Under the pieces are notes generated by a model. It made no database searches. It had not been told where the DNA came from and saw nothing but the letters and a program-made list of their open reading frames with translations. Shown piece after piece: positions 23,809 to 31,348 of a stretch of 35,966 nucleotides of DNA. The position numbers were made by a program, and so were the translations under genes. The stretch's first letter is position 1, and each line of letters opens with the position of its first letter. The DNA comes from Corynebacterium pilosum DSM 20521 = CIP 103422 (GTDB lineage Bacteria > Actinomycetota > Actinomycetes > Mycobacteriales > Mycobacteriaceae): positions 165-36,130 of the forward strand of contig NZ_KB892451.1 in assembly GCF_000373805.1 (NCBI RefSeq), read 5' to 3'.

Positions 23809-24445
23809 GCCCTGCTCTTTCCCTACTCTTTCCACAATCAACATCGGCGGTGATCACTGGGTCCGCCCGCATACCGCGCAACCCATTCCAACACAGGTTA
23901 ACGATGTGCGCCGCCACGACCTCCTTGGCCGGCTCACGCTCATCCAGCCACCACTGCGCCGTATTCGACACCATGCCCACCAGCGCCTGCCCATATAACG
24001 TGGCAAGTTCTGGATCCAATCCCTGGTGTTCAAAGGCCCGAGCCAGGATATGCGATACCTGCCCCACCGCCATATTCAACAAGGTGGCGTAGCTCCGCTC
24101 CTCCCCCGGCACCTGGTCGCGCACAAGAATGAGGAAGCCATCCGTCTGCTCCTCCACATAAGTAAGCAGCTCAATCACCGCTTGCTCGATGCGCGCCCGC
24201 CACGATCCGCCTTGCAGCGCCTGCGTAATCACCTGCTCGAGGTGCAGCATCTCCCGGTCGATGATCACCGCGTACAGGCCTTCTTTGCCACCGAAGTGTT
24301 CGTAGACAACCGGCTTGGACACGTCAGCACGCTGGGCGATTTCCTCCACCGACGTTCCGTCCACCCCGCGTTCGGCGAATACGGACCGGCCCACGGTGAT
24401 CAATTGTTCCCGTCGCTGTTTTCCGGTCATGCGCTGTCTGGCCAT
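23798..24445 (-). CDS. TetR-family transcriptional regulator
   Basis: 215 aa. N-terminal HTH, residues about 12-57: RREQLITVGRSVFAERGVDG, then TSVEEIAQRADVSKPVVYEHF with the recognition helix, and GGKEGLYAVIIDREM. The C-terminal ligand domain is of no recognised subfamily (LILVRDQVPGEERSYATLL, QWWLDEREPAKEVVAAHI). Leaderless promoter: TAAAGT ends 7 nt before the ATG at 24445. It overlaps mfd by 11 bp, an arrangement shared with related corynebacteria as I remember. Target genes unknown; the operator-like GCACACT-AA-AGTGTGC at 24690 and the MFS permease gene beyond are possible targets, with no direct evidence. Confidence 0.9.
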   Translation of the reverse strand: MARQRMTGKQRREQLITVGRSVFAERGVDGTSVEEIAQRADVSKPVVYEHFGGKEGLYAVIIDREMLHLEQVITQALQGGSWRARIEQAVIELLTYVEEQTDGFLILVRDQVPGEERSYATLLNMAVGQVSHILARAFEHQGLDPELATLYGQALVGMVSNTAQWWLDEREPAKEVVAAHIVNLCWNGLRGMRADPVITADVDCGKSRERAGHDR

Positions 24446-24452
24446 GGCCTCT

Positions 24453-24458
24453 ACTTTA
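24453..24458 (-). promoter_or_regulatory. Leaderless -10 box of the tetR-mfd operon
   Basis: TAAAGT on the minus strand, 7 nt before the tetR ATG; no ribosome site at the usual distance. Confidence 0.45.
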
Positions 24459-24519
24459 GCGTTGGCTTATCGACGATTAGCCCACGGACCTGCCGATTAG
24501 GCTTTACGCCATGATTCGG

Positions 24520-24525
24520 TAAACT
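24520..24525 (+). promoter_or_regulatory. -10 box of tRNA-Gln
   Basis: TAAACT (TANANT) 10 nt before the tRNA 5' end. Confidence 0.45.
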
Positions 24526-24535
24526 AAGGTGCAAT

Positions 24536-24607
24536 TTCCCCATGGTGTAATCGGCAACACTACGGTTTTTGGTACCGTCATTCTAGGTTCGAGTCCTGGT
24601 GGGGAAG
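24536..24607 (+). tRNA. tRNA-Gln (anticodon TTG)
   Basis: 72 nt without an encoded CCA. Acceptor TTCCCCA pairs with TGGGGAA, discriminator G; D arm TGGTG..CAAC with GG in the loop; anticodon stem ACGGT/ACCGT around the loop TTTTGGT, giving anticodon TTG; T arm CTAGG-TTCGAGT-CCTGG. A run of six T follows 3 nt after the discriminator and may terminate transcription. CCA must be added after transcription, unlike the other tRNA in the window. Confidence 0.95.
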
Positions 24608-24689
24608 CTTTTTTATTGCCAAAATCAGGCGGTGGTCTCCCCCTTTAGCATCTTTCACCCCGAATTTCTGCTCATGTCCGCGACTTCGT

Positions 24690-24705
24690 GCACACTAAAG
24701 TGTGC
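24690..24705. promoter_or_regulatory. Inverted repeat GCACACT-AA-AGTGTGC
   Basis: Seven-bp perfect arms with a 2-bp centre in the 250-bp non-coding stretch between tRNA-Gln and the MFS permease. Typical size for a dimeric repressor site. It lies about 90 bp before the earliest candidate start of the permease. Confidence 0.45.
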
Positions 24706-24800
24706 GCGCCTGCACTGCAGAATTAATGCTTTTCGTGTGAAAATAGTTCTCGGTGCAGCCCACCACAACCGGGGGATTTGGGGGAATTTACACAATGAGC

Positions 24801-24847
24801 GCTGCAGCCGCCCGGCCACACTGTATCTCTAATAGGGCGGCTGCAGC
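24801..24847 (+). promoter_or_regulatory. 13-bp hairpin directly before the MFS permease start
   Basis: GCTGCAGCCGCCC (24801-24813) pairs perfectly with GGGCGGCTGCAGC (24835-24847), loop of 21 nt. The second arm ends 4 nt before GGGAG (24852-24856), the ribosome site of the ATG at 24861. If translation starts at the upstream ATG 24795 (GGGGGA 9 nt before it), the hairpin is inside the coding region and encodes two Ala-rich stretches. Confidence 0.6.
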
Positions 24848-24860
24848 AGCTGGGAGTACC

Positions 24861-26126
24861 ATGACGGCCATGAGCACGGATACGCACACAGAGGATCATC
24901 TTCCTCACGAAGAGCACAACGCGCGCCGATTTATCTGGTCCAACGGCCTGCAGGGCCTCGGCGACCAAATCGTTGCCCCGAAAACTGTCCTTCCGTGGCT
25001 ATTCGCGGCCGCAGGCGTACCGCACTTCTTCACCGCGATGCTGGTCCCCGTCCGCGAATCCTTATCTATGCTGCCCCAAGCCGCGATGACCCCATGGGTA
25101 ACCACCCAACCATCACGCAAAAAGGTGTGGATCATCGGCTCACTCGGCCAGTTTATCGCGGCCGCCCTGATCGCTTTATCGGCCATGCTCTTCGATGGGG
25201 TCGCGCTCGGCGTCGCTGTCGTCGTGTTGCTTGCCGTATTGGCCACGTTCCGCTCACTGTGCTCGATCGCTTCTAAGGACGTGCAGGGCCGCACCATCAC
25301 AAAAGGACGCCGCGGATTGATCACTGGGCGCGCGACAGCCTTTTCCGGCGGTATCGCGCTTGTCGTCGGTATTGCATTGGCGCTTATCGACGGAGACATC
25401 CCCCGTTGGGTACTCGTTGCTCTGCTTGGCGGTGGCGCTCTCACGTGGGCGCTGGCCACTCTCGTGTTCCAGGGGATCCGCGAACCGGAATCTGAAGTGG
25501 AGCCACAAGATATTCGGCGCGGCTGGTGGGCAGACACGTGGGGCTTATTCACCGGCGACAAGGAGTTCCGTTCCTTCGTCATCGTGCGCTCCCTCATGCT
25601 GGTCACCGCTTTGTCAACGACGTTCATCGTCACGTTGAGCCAGGAGGTTGGCCAAGACATCACGGGCCTAGGCATCTTCGTGGTGGCATCGGGCCTGGCC
25701 TCCCTGATCGGCGGCCGGGTATCCGGCATCTTCTCCGACATTTCTTCGAAAAATACGATGGCCATTGCCTCCGGTGCAGCCAGCGTGATCCTGATCCTGC
25801 TGATCATCTCAGCCAACGTGGCGTCGGCAAGCGCAAATGCGTGGATCCTGCCGGCCGGTTTCTTCCTTGTCACCCTGGCGCATACTGGTGTCCGCGTGGC
25901 GCGTAAGACGTACCTGGTGGATATGGCGGAGGGCGACCAACGCACGCGTTATACCGGTGCGGCAAACACGCTGATGGGAGTCATCCTCATTCTGGTGGGT
26001 GCGGTGTCTGGTGTCGTCGCTCAGTTCGGCTCACAGGCGGCACTCATTTTCCTTGCCGTGATCGGCGGTATCGGCGTGATTGCCGCATCGCGTCTGCGTG
26101 ATGTGTCGGTTAAGAAGGAAAACTAA
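24861..26126 (+). CDS. MFS permease
   Basis: 421 aa with about 12 hydrophobic segments. The N-terminus is a polar, His- and Glu-rich cytoplasmic head followed by FIWSNGLQGLGDQIVAPKTVLPWLF. MFS features include FTAMLVPVRESLSMLPQAA, ASKDVQGRTITKGRRGLITG, and in the second half RVSGIFSDISSKNTMAIASG. The subfamily is not recognised, and no substrate can be given. Start choice: ATG 24861 has GGGAG 4 nt upstream; ATG 24870 is in frame 9 nt on; ATG 24795 with GGGGGA 9 nt upstream would add 22 residues across a 13-bp hairpin. I prefer the downstream starts because the hairpin is unusual coding sequence. Same strand as tRNA-Gln and glmU; the gap to glmU is 48 bp. Confidence 0.8.
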   Translation: MTAMSTDTHTEDHLPHEEHNARRFIWSNGLQGLGDQIVAPKTVLPWLFAAAGVPHFFTAMLVPVRESLSMLPQAAMTPWVTTQPSRKKVWIIGSLGQFIAAALIALSAMLFDGVALGVAVVVLLAVLATFRSLCSIASKDVQGRTITKGRRGLITGRATAFSGGIALVVGIALALIDGDIPRWVLVALLGGGALTWALATLVFQGIREPESEVEPQDIRRGWWADTWGLFTGDKEFRSFVIVRSLMLVTALSTTFIVTLSQEVGQDITGLGIFVVASGLASLIGGRVSGIFSDISSKNTMAIASGAASVILILLIISANVASASANAWILPAGFFLVTLAHTGVRVARKTYLVDMAEGDQRTRYTGAANTLMGVILILVGAVSGVVAQFGSQAALIFLAVIGGIGVIAASRLRDVSVKKEN

Positions 26127-26174
26127 CGTTATGCTGGTAGCCGTTCCTGGCTACAACAGACAAAGGAGTCGCAC

Positions 26175-27632
26175 GTGTCTCAATCTTCTGACTGCGCCGT
26201 GGTGGTTCTCGCCGCTGGTGCTGGCACCCGCATGAAATCCGCGAAGCAGAAAACGCTGCATGAGATTGGTGGCCGCAGCCTCTTGTCCCACTCTCTGCAT
26301 GCTGCTGCCGGCGTGAACCCGCAGCATATCGTGGCGGTTGTTGGCCATCAGCGCGATCAGGTCTCCCCTGCTGTTGATGAAATTGCGAGCCAGCTGGGAC
26401 GCACCATCGACCAGGCAGTCCAGGAGGAGCAGAATGGCACGGGCCATGCAGTTCAATGCGGGCTGACCGCGATTCCTGATTTCACCGGCACCGTCGTGGT
26501 GACCAACGGAGATGTCCCACTGCTGCGCCCGGAGACCATTCAGAGCTTGATCGAGGCACACAATCGAGCCAATGCTGCCGTTACCGTCTTATCTCTCGAA
26601 CTGGATGACCCCACCGGTTATGGCCGCATCGTGCGCGATGCCGACGGAAACGTGGAGAAGATCGTCGAACAGAAAGATGCGAACGACGCGGAGAAGGCCA
26701 TCACCGAGGTGAACTCCGGTGTCTTCGCTTTCGACGGCGCCGTGCTGGCTGACGCTTTGACGCGTATCGACGACAACAATGCCCAGGGCGAGCTGTACAT
26801 CACTGATGTGCTGGGGATTGCACGTTCCGACGGAAAAATCGTCTCCGCCCACTTAGCGCAAGACCCAGCCGAGCTGGCGGGCGTGAACAACCGCGTGCAG
26901 CTTGCCGAAGCTGGCGCTGAATTGAACCGCCGCACTGTCGAAGCAGCGATGCTGGGTGGTGCGACTGTCGTGGACCCCGCAAGTACTTTCATCGGCGTGG
27001 ACGTGAAGATTGGCTCGGACGTGGTGATTCATCCGAATACTCAGCTGTGGGGGTCCACCGAGATCGCCGACAACGCTGAGATCGGCCCCGACACCACGCT
27101 GACAGATATGAAGATCGGCGAGGGCGCTCACGTCTACCGCACCCATGGTTCGGACTCAGAGATCGGCGCGCACGCAGAGGTTGGCCCCTTCACCTATGTT
27201 CGTCCTGGCACTGTACTGGGTGAGCATGGCAAGCTGGGCGGTTTCGTCGAAGCGAAGAATGCGCAGATCGGAAACGGCTCGAAGGTGCCTCACCTGACCT
27301 ATATCGGCGATGCAACCGTGGGCGAAGAATCCAATATCGGCGCGTCCAGCGTGTTTGTCAACTATGACGGCGTGGAGAAGCACCGTACGGAGATCGGTTC
27401 GCACGTGCGGACCGGTTCCGACACCATGTTTGTTGCCCCGGTGAGGGTCGGTGATGGTGCCTACACCGGTGCGGGTACAGTGGTTTTGGACGATGTCCCC
27501 GCTGGTGCCTTAGCCATTAAGGAAGGTCGCCAGCGCATCATTGAGGGCTGGGTGGAGAAGAAGCGTCCGGGTACACCGGCAGCTGAAGCCGCACAGCGCG
27601 CACGAGAAAATTCCGCAAACCAGGAAGGCTAA
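26175..27632 (+). CDS. glmU: Bifunctional GlmU: GlcN-1-P acetyltransferase / GlcNAc-1-P uridyltransferase
   Basis: Makes UDP-N-acetylglucosamine, the precursor of peptidoglycan, in two steps. 485 aa. The N-terminal pyrophosphorylase domain (to about residue 235) has [22 protein letters not shown] and [15 protein letters not shown], plus [11 protein letters not shown] and [12 protein letters not shown]. The C-terminal left-handed beta-helix acetyltransferase shows hexapeptide repeats and the active-site stretch [21 protein letters not shown] with [20 protein letters not shown]. Where many GlmU have PKVLH, this has QKTLH, as in corynebacterial relatives I recall. Start GTG 26175 with AAAGGAG 6 nt before. 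An Ala-rich tail ends the protein. prs follows after 11 bp, so they form an operon. Confidence 0.96.
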   Translation: MSQSSDCAVVVLAAGAGTRMKSAKQKTLHEIGGRSLLSHSLHAAAGVNPQHIVAVVGHQRDQVSPAVDEIASQLGRTIDQAVQEEQNGTGHAVQCGLTAIPDFTGTVVVTNGDVPLLRPETIQSLIEAHNRANAAVTVLSLELDDPTGYGRIVRDADGNVEKIVEQKDANDAEKAITEVNSGVFAFDGAVLADALTRIDDNNAQGELYITDVLGIARSDGKIVSAHLAQDPAELAGVNNRVQLAEAGAELNRRTVEAAMLGGATVVDPASTFIGVDVKIGSDVVIHPNTQLWGSTEIADNAEIGPDTTLTDMKIGEGAHVYRTHGSDSEIGAHAEVGPFTYVRPGTVLGEHGKLGGFVEAKNAQIGNGSKVPHLTYIGDATVGEESNIGASSVFVNYDGVEKHRTEIGSHVRTGSDTMFVAPVRVGDGAYTGAGTVVLDDVPAGALAIKEGRQRIIEGWVEKKRPGTPAAEAAQRARENSANQEG

Positions 27633-27643
27633 ACAGTTCCACT

Positions 27644-28621
27644 ATGTCTGGATACTCTGTTGGAAGCGACAAGAAACTCATGTTCTTTTCCGGGCGAGCG
27701 CACCCGGAACTGGCCGAGGCCGTAGCTAAAGAGCTCGGTACCGAGGTCACCCCGATGACCGCAACCGATTTCGCCAATGGCGAGATCTTCGTGCGCTTCG
27801 AGGAGTCCGTGCGCGGTGCTGACTGCTTCGTCATGCAGTCCCACTGCCAGCCACTGAACAAGTGGATCATGGAACAGCTGATCATGATCGACGCGCTCAA
27901 GCGCGGTTCTGCCAAGCGCATCACCGCGATCCTGCCGTTCTACCCCTACGCCCGCCAGGACAAGAAGCACCGTGGCCGCGAGCCGATTTCCGCTCGTCTC
28001 ATCGCGGATCTGCTCACTGCAGCTGGCGCAGACCGCATCGTGTCGGTGGACCTCCACACCGACCAGATCCAGGGCTTCTTCGACGGCCCTGTCGACCACA
28101 TGCACGCGATGCCGATCCTCACCGATTACATCAAGAGCAAGTATGAGCTGGATAACCTCGTCGTGGTCTCCCCTGACGCCGGCCGCGTGAAGGTTGCTGA
28201 GAAGTGGGCAAACACCCTGGGTGACGCGCCTCTGGCGTTCGTTCACAAGACTCGCGACACTGAGGTTGCCAACAAGGTCGTTGCCAACCGCGTTGTCGGT
28301 GACGTTGAGGGCAAGAACTGCGTGCTTCTCGACGACATGATCGACACAGGCGGCACCATCGCTGGTGCGGTACGCGTGCTCAAGGAAGCTGGCGCAGGCG
28401 ATGTTGTGATTGCTACCACTCACGGCGTGTTCTCTGATCCCGCACGCGAGCGCCTGAGCAAGTGCGGCGCTGAGGAAGTAATCACCACCGACACCCTGCC
28501 ACAGTCGAAGGAAGGATGGGACAACCTCACTGTTCTGTCCATTGCCCCTCTGGTGGCAAAGACGATTCACGAAATCTTCGAAAACGGTTCCGTAACCACC
28601 CTTTTTGAGGGCCAGGCCTAA
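27644..28621 (+). CDS. prs: Ribose-phosphate pyrophosphokinase
   Basis: Makes PRPP from ribose 5-phosphate and ATP for nucleotide, histidine and tryptophan synthesis and, in corynebacteria, for the decaprenyl-phosphoryl-arabinose route. 325 aa. Signatures: FSGRAHPELAEAVAKELG, FYPYARQDKKHRGREPIS (ATP loop), VSVDLHTDQIQGFFD (metal and catalytic part), VVVSPDAGRVKVAEKW, and the PRPP loop VLLDDMIDTGGTIAGAV near residue 230. Start ATG 27644, 11 bp after glmU, with GGAAGG some 15 nt upstream; the start agrees with relatives. A strong terminator follows 17 bp after the stop. Confidence 0.97.
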   Translation: MSGYSVGSDKKLMFFSGRAHPELAEAVAKELGTEVTPMTATDFANGEIFVRFEESVRGADCFVMQSHCQPLNKWIMEQLIMIDALKRGSAKRITAILPFYPYARQDKKHRGREPISARLIADLLTAAGADRIVSVDLHTDQIQGFFDGPVDHMHAMPILTDYIKSKYELDNLVVVSPDAGRVKVAEKWANTLGDAPLAFVHKTRDTEVANKVVANRVVGDVEGKNCVLLDDMIDTGGTIAGAVRVLKEAGAGDVVIATTHGVFSDPARERLSKCGAEEVITTDTLPQSKEGWDNLTVLSIAPLVAKTIHEIFENGSVTTLFEGQA

Positions 28622-28638
28622 GCGCTTCGTACCTCTCC

Positions 28639-28672
28639 ATCCCCCGCGTCACACGATTGGCGCGGGGGATTT
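28639..28672 (+). terminator. Terminator of the glmU-prs operon
   Basis: ATCCCCCGCG pairs with CGCGGGGGAT over 10 bp, loop of 12 nt, followed by TTCGTCGTT, a weak T tract. Confidence 0.75.
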
Positions 28673-28974
28673 CGTCGTTAAGCGCGAATTGCGCCTACCC
28701 CCGCTTCCCTGTGAGAACATTTCTGGTTCCGAGGGATGTACCGGTATTTTTACCCACGCCAGGGTCTGCGACCTGCGGAAATAGCGGTCAAAAAAGCTGA
28801 TACGTGTACTACCCGGTATAGACCTTATTGCTTATGAGGCACCACCCTACCCCCGCCACAATGTGTCGCAGATTACTTTTTAGTATTTAGATAACATGTT
28901 TCACTACCAACATGGTTGAATGAAATCGAGATTAATAAGTTCACTTCCTGTTCGTTTCCCCCTTGGAGGCAATC
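28673..28974. promoter_or_regulatory. Regulatory region upstream of the GPH transporter
   Basis: About 300 bp without a gene. It holds two copies of CTACCCCCG (28695-28703 and 28847-28855), a 9-mer that occurs a third time in the promoter region of the facing sugar operon (34476-34484); GGTATAGA (28815-28822), also present there; a GGTA-TTTT-TACC repeat (28743-28754); and, close to the gene, the inverted repeat CATGTT-8 nt-AACATG (28895-28914). An AT-rich stretch (TTTTTAGTATTTAGATAA) just before the repeat is the likely core promoter. TTGGAGG 5 nt before the GTG at 28975 is the ribosome site. Confidence 0.55.
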
Positions 28975-30426
28975 GTGACTACTGCGACACCTGCGCAGCA
29001 ACCCACAACGGTTGAACGCGACGTTCGACCGTTCGGGATGCGCGACAAAGTCGGCTACATGTTCGGCGACTTTGGTAATGACTTCACATTCATCCTGCAG
29101 TCCACCTTCTTCATGATCTTCTACACCAACGTGGTCGGCATTAACCCCGCCCATGTTGGTACCCTGTTGCTCGTCGCACGTATCGTCGACGGCTTCACGG
29201 ATATCGGCATCGGCGTGGTCGTCGACCGCCTGCCCAACAAGCGCGTGGGCTACAAGTTCAAGCGCTGGATCAAATGGATCGCCATCCCTGTGGCGGTAGC
29301 ATCCGCACTGATGTACATGTCCTTCGTCGCCGACTTCAACTCCTATGGCGCGAAGTTGACCTGGATGATCGCAACCTACTTCCTGTGGGGCTCCGCGATG
29401 TACACCATGATCAACATCCCTTATGGCTCCATGGCATCGGTCATTTCCCCTGATCCCGACGATCGCGCACACCTCTCCGTGTGGCGCTCCACCGGTGCGA
29501 CCCTGGCGAACATTGCGATTACCACCACCCTGCCGTTGATCGTCTACGTCACCAACGAAGCTGGCGTGTCCGTCTTGTCTGGTGACCGCATGATGTGGTC
29601 CTCCATCGTCTGCTCGATCCTTGCTGTCGTGTGCTACGCGATCATGTACAACTTGGTCACTGAGCGCGTGGTGCAGGCAGACGACGCACAGACCGAAACC
29701 GTCGGCATCGGCAAGATGCTGGGATCCGTCGTGTCCAACCGCGCGCTGCTCGGCCTGATCGCTGCGGCTTTGATCTTGCTGCTGTCGATGATGTTCCTGA
29801 TGGGCATGCTGGGCTACCTGTTCACCTCCTACTTCGGTGATGGCCGCCTCCAGTCCCCCGCATCCTTTGCTGGCCTGTTCCCCGCTTTGATCTTGATCGT
29901 CCTCGCCCCGTGGCTAGCGAAGAAGTACGGTAAGGCTGAGGTCGGTATCGTCGCGATGCTGATCACGGGCGTGGTGATGCTGGCTGCCTACTTCCTCAAG
30001 ATTGAAAACCCATGGGTCTGGATCGTGTTCTACGCAGTGGGCATGTTCTGCATCAACGTATTTAACTACCTGATCTGGGCATTCATCACCGACGTCATCG
30101 ACTACCAAGAAGTGCGTACCGGACACCGCGACGACGCGACCGTTTACGCCGTGTACTCCTGGGCCCGCAAGCTGGGCCAAGCCTTCGCCGGCTTCCTCGT
30201 TGGTGCCACCCTGGGCTGGATCGGCTTCGATTCCGCCGCAGCAGCCGAAGGCGTCCAGCAATCCGCAGAGGCTATCGACGGCATCTACATGCTGGCCAAC
30301 GTCGTACCTGGCATCGGCGGCATCCTCGTCGCCCTGAGCCTGATCTTCCTCTACCCACTGAAGAAGAAGCAGGTCGAAGAGAACGTGGCTATCCTCGAAG
30401 CACGCCGCGCAGGCGCTGAAGCATAA
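28975..30426 (+). CDS. GPH-family sugar/glycoside cation symporter
   Basis: 483 aa, about 12 helices, MFS_2 / glycoside-pentoside-hexuronide:cation symporter family. Recognisable: FGMRDKVGYMFGDFGNDFTF at the N-terminus, ARIVDGFTDIGIGVVVDR, IPYGSMASVISPDPDDRAHLSVWRSTGA, and the second-half signatures LIWAFITDVIDYQEVRTG and DDATVYAVYSWARKLGQAFAG. Such carriers import glycosides, disaccharides or uronides with H+ or Na+. Start is GTG 28975, with GGAGG 5 nt upstream. It faces the four-gene sugar operon on the other strand across a shared terminator, and it is the natural uptake step for it. Substrate unknown. Confidence 0.9.
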   Translation: MTTATPAQQPTTVERDVRPFGMRDKVGYMFGDFGNDFTFILQSTFFMIFYTNVVGINPAHVGTLLLVARIVDGFTDIGIGVVVDRLPNKRVGYKFKRWIKWIAIPVAVASALMYMSFVADFNSYGAKLTWMIATYFLWGSAMYTMINIPYGSMASVISPDPDDRAHLSVWRSTGATLANIAITTTLPLIVYVTNEAGVSVLSGDRMMWSSIVCSILAVVCYAIMYNLVTERVVQADDAQTETVGIGKMLGSVVSNRALLGLIAAALILLLSMMFLMGMLGYLFTSYFGDGRLQSPASFAGLFPALILIVLAPWLAKKYGKAEVGIVAMLITGVVMLAAYFLKIENPWVWIVFYAVGMFCINVFNYLIWAFITDVIDYQEVRTGHRDDATVYAVYSWARKLGQAFAGFLVGATLGWIGFDSAAAAEGVQQSAEAIDGIYMLANVVPGIGGILVALSLIFLYPLKKKQVEENVAILEARRAGAEA

Positions 30427-30444
30427 AGCTTCTTCAACCAAAAA

Positions 30445-30480
30445 CTCCGCCCGGTCCCCCACTAAGGGGACCGGGCGGAG
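30445..30480. terminator. Bidirectional terminator between the GPH gene and the sugar operon
   Basis: Perfect 15-bp inverted repeat (arms 30445-30459 and 30466-30480, loop CACTAA). An AAAA run before it supplies the U tract for the minus strand operon; the + side has only CGCTTT. It lies between the stops at 30426 and 30500. Confidence 0.8.
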
Positions 30481-30499
30481 CGCTTTGGTCTAAAGCGAA

Positions 30500-31348
30500 C
30501 TACCAGCCGATCGAAGCAAGGTACTCGCGGGAGTCCTTGATGCAATCGAGTGGATCACGGCCATAGGTCATGTCCTGCTCGATGAAGAAGTACTCCGCAC
30601 CGGCTTCCTTCGCCGCAGGCATGAGGTCAGGCCAGTTCATGTTGCCCTGGCCAACCTCCGCGAACTCGACGATGTTCACGAACTTGTCATAGCCTTCCTG
30701 CACGTTGCCGGAGCTCATCAAATCGATGGCCTCCTGTGGCAGCGACGTCACGCGGAAGTCCTTCACATGGATCAGCTTGCACACGCCCGAGTACTGCTTG
30801 AGCATGTCCAACGGTGCCATGCCACCGCGCTGCACCCAGTGCAGATCAACCTCGAAGTACAGGGCAGGAGCAACACGACGAACGATGTCGAAGATGCGCT
30901 CCTCCCCAAACTTGTGCAGGTCAATGTGGTGGTTGTGATAACACAGGGTGATGCCCTCGTCGGCAAGTCTCTCAGCATAAGGATTGACCTCGCTGGCCCA
31001 TGCCTCCACGGCCTCCTTGGACACCATGGCATCGAAGCTCATCATGCCGATGCGCACGAAGCTGCAGTTCAGACGCTTACAGTCAGCGACGATCTTGTCG
31101 AAGTCAGAGTCCAGCGCGTCGCCGGTAGCCGTCGGACCCGAGCGCAACGCCACGGACAGGGCACCGACCTCGACGCCCAGCTCCTTGATGCCGCGCTCAA
31201 GGTCGGCCGTGTTCTTCTCATCCATTGGGATCTGGGAGACCTCCACGGATGCGATATCGAGCTCCTTGAGCTTCTCAAGGACGGCGAACATGCCTTCTTC
31301 GGCCACCTGATCCTTGAGCATCATCATTTGTACGCCAATGTCAGCCAT
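30500..31348 (-). CDS. Sugar phosphate isomerase/epimerase-like TIM barrel (B)
   Basis: 282 aa, last gene of the operon. Xylose-isomerase-like (AP endonuclease 2 family) barrel: ASVEVSQIP on an early strand, ITLCYHNHHIDL, FEVDLHWVQRGG, CKLIHVKDFRV and EYFFIEQDM, which supply the Glu, Asp, His and Glu expected to hold a divalent metal. Members isomerise or epimerise sugars, or carry out elimination or hydration on 3-keto sugars (LgdB, YcjR). GAGGAG 8 nt before the ATG; the ATG overlaps the stop of the upstream dehydrogenase in TAATG. With the other barrel gene in the same operon differing widely in sequence, the two likely do different steps. Exact reaction unknown. Confidence 0.85.
   Translation of the reverse strand: MADIGVQMMMLKDQVAEEGMFAVLEKLKELDIASVEVSQIPMDEKNTADLERGIKELGVEVGALSVALRSGPTATGDALDSDFDKIVADCKRLNCSFVRIGMMSFDAMVSKEAVEAWASEVNPYAERLADEGITLCYHNHHIDLHKFGEERIFDIVRRVAPALYFEVDLHWVQRGGMAPLDMLKQYSGVCKLIHVKDFRVTSLPQEAIDLMSSGNVQEGYDKFVNIVEFAEVGQGNMNWPDLMPAAKEAGAEYFFIEQDMTYGRDPLDCIKDSREYLASIGW

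Noticed and set aside
27629..28570. A 313-codon open frame opposite prs
   Set aside because: Antisense to a highly conserved enzyme; His- and Val-rich composition typical of a shadow frame.
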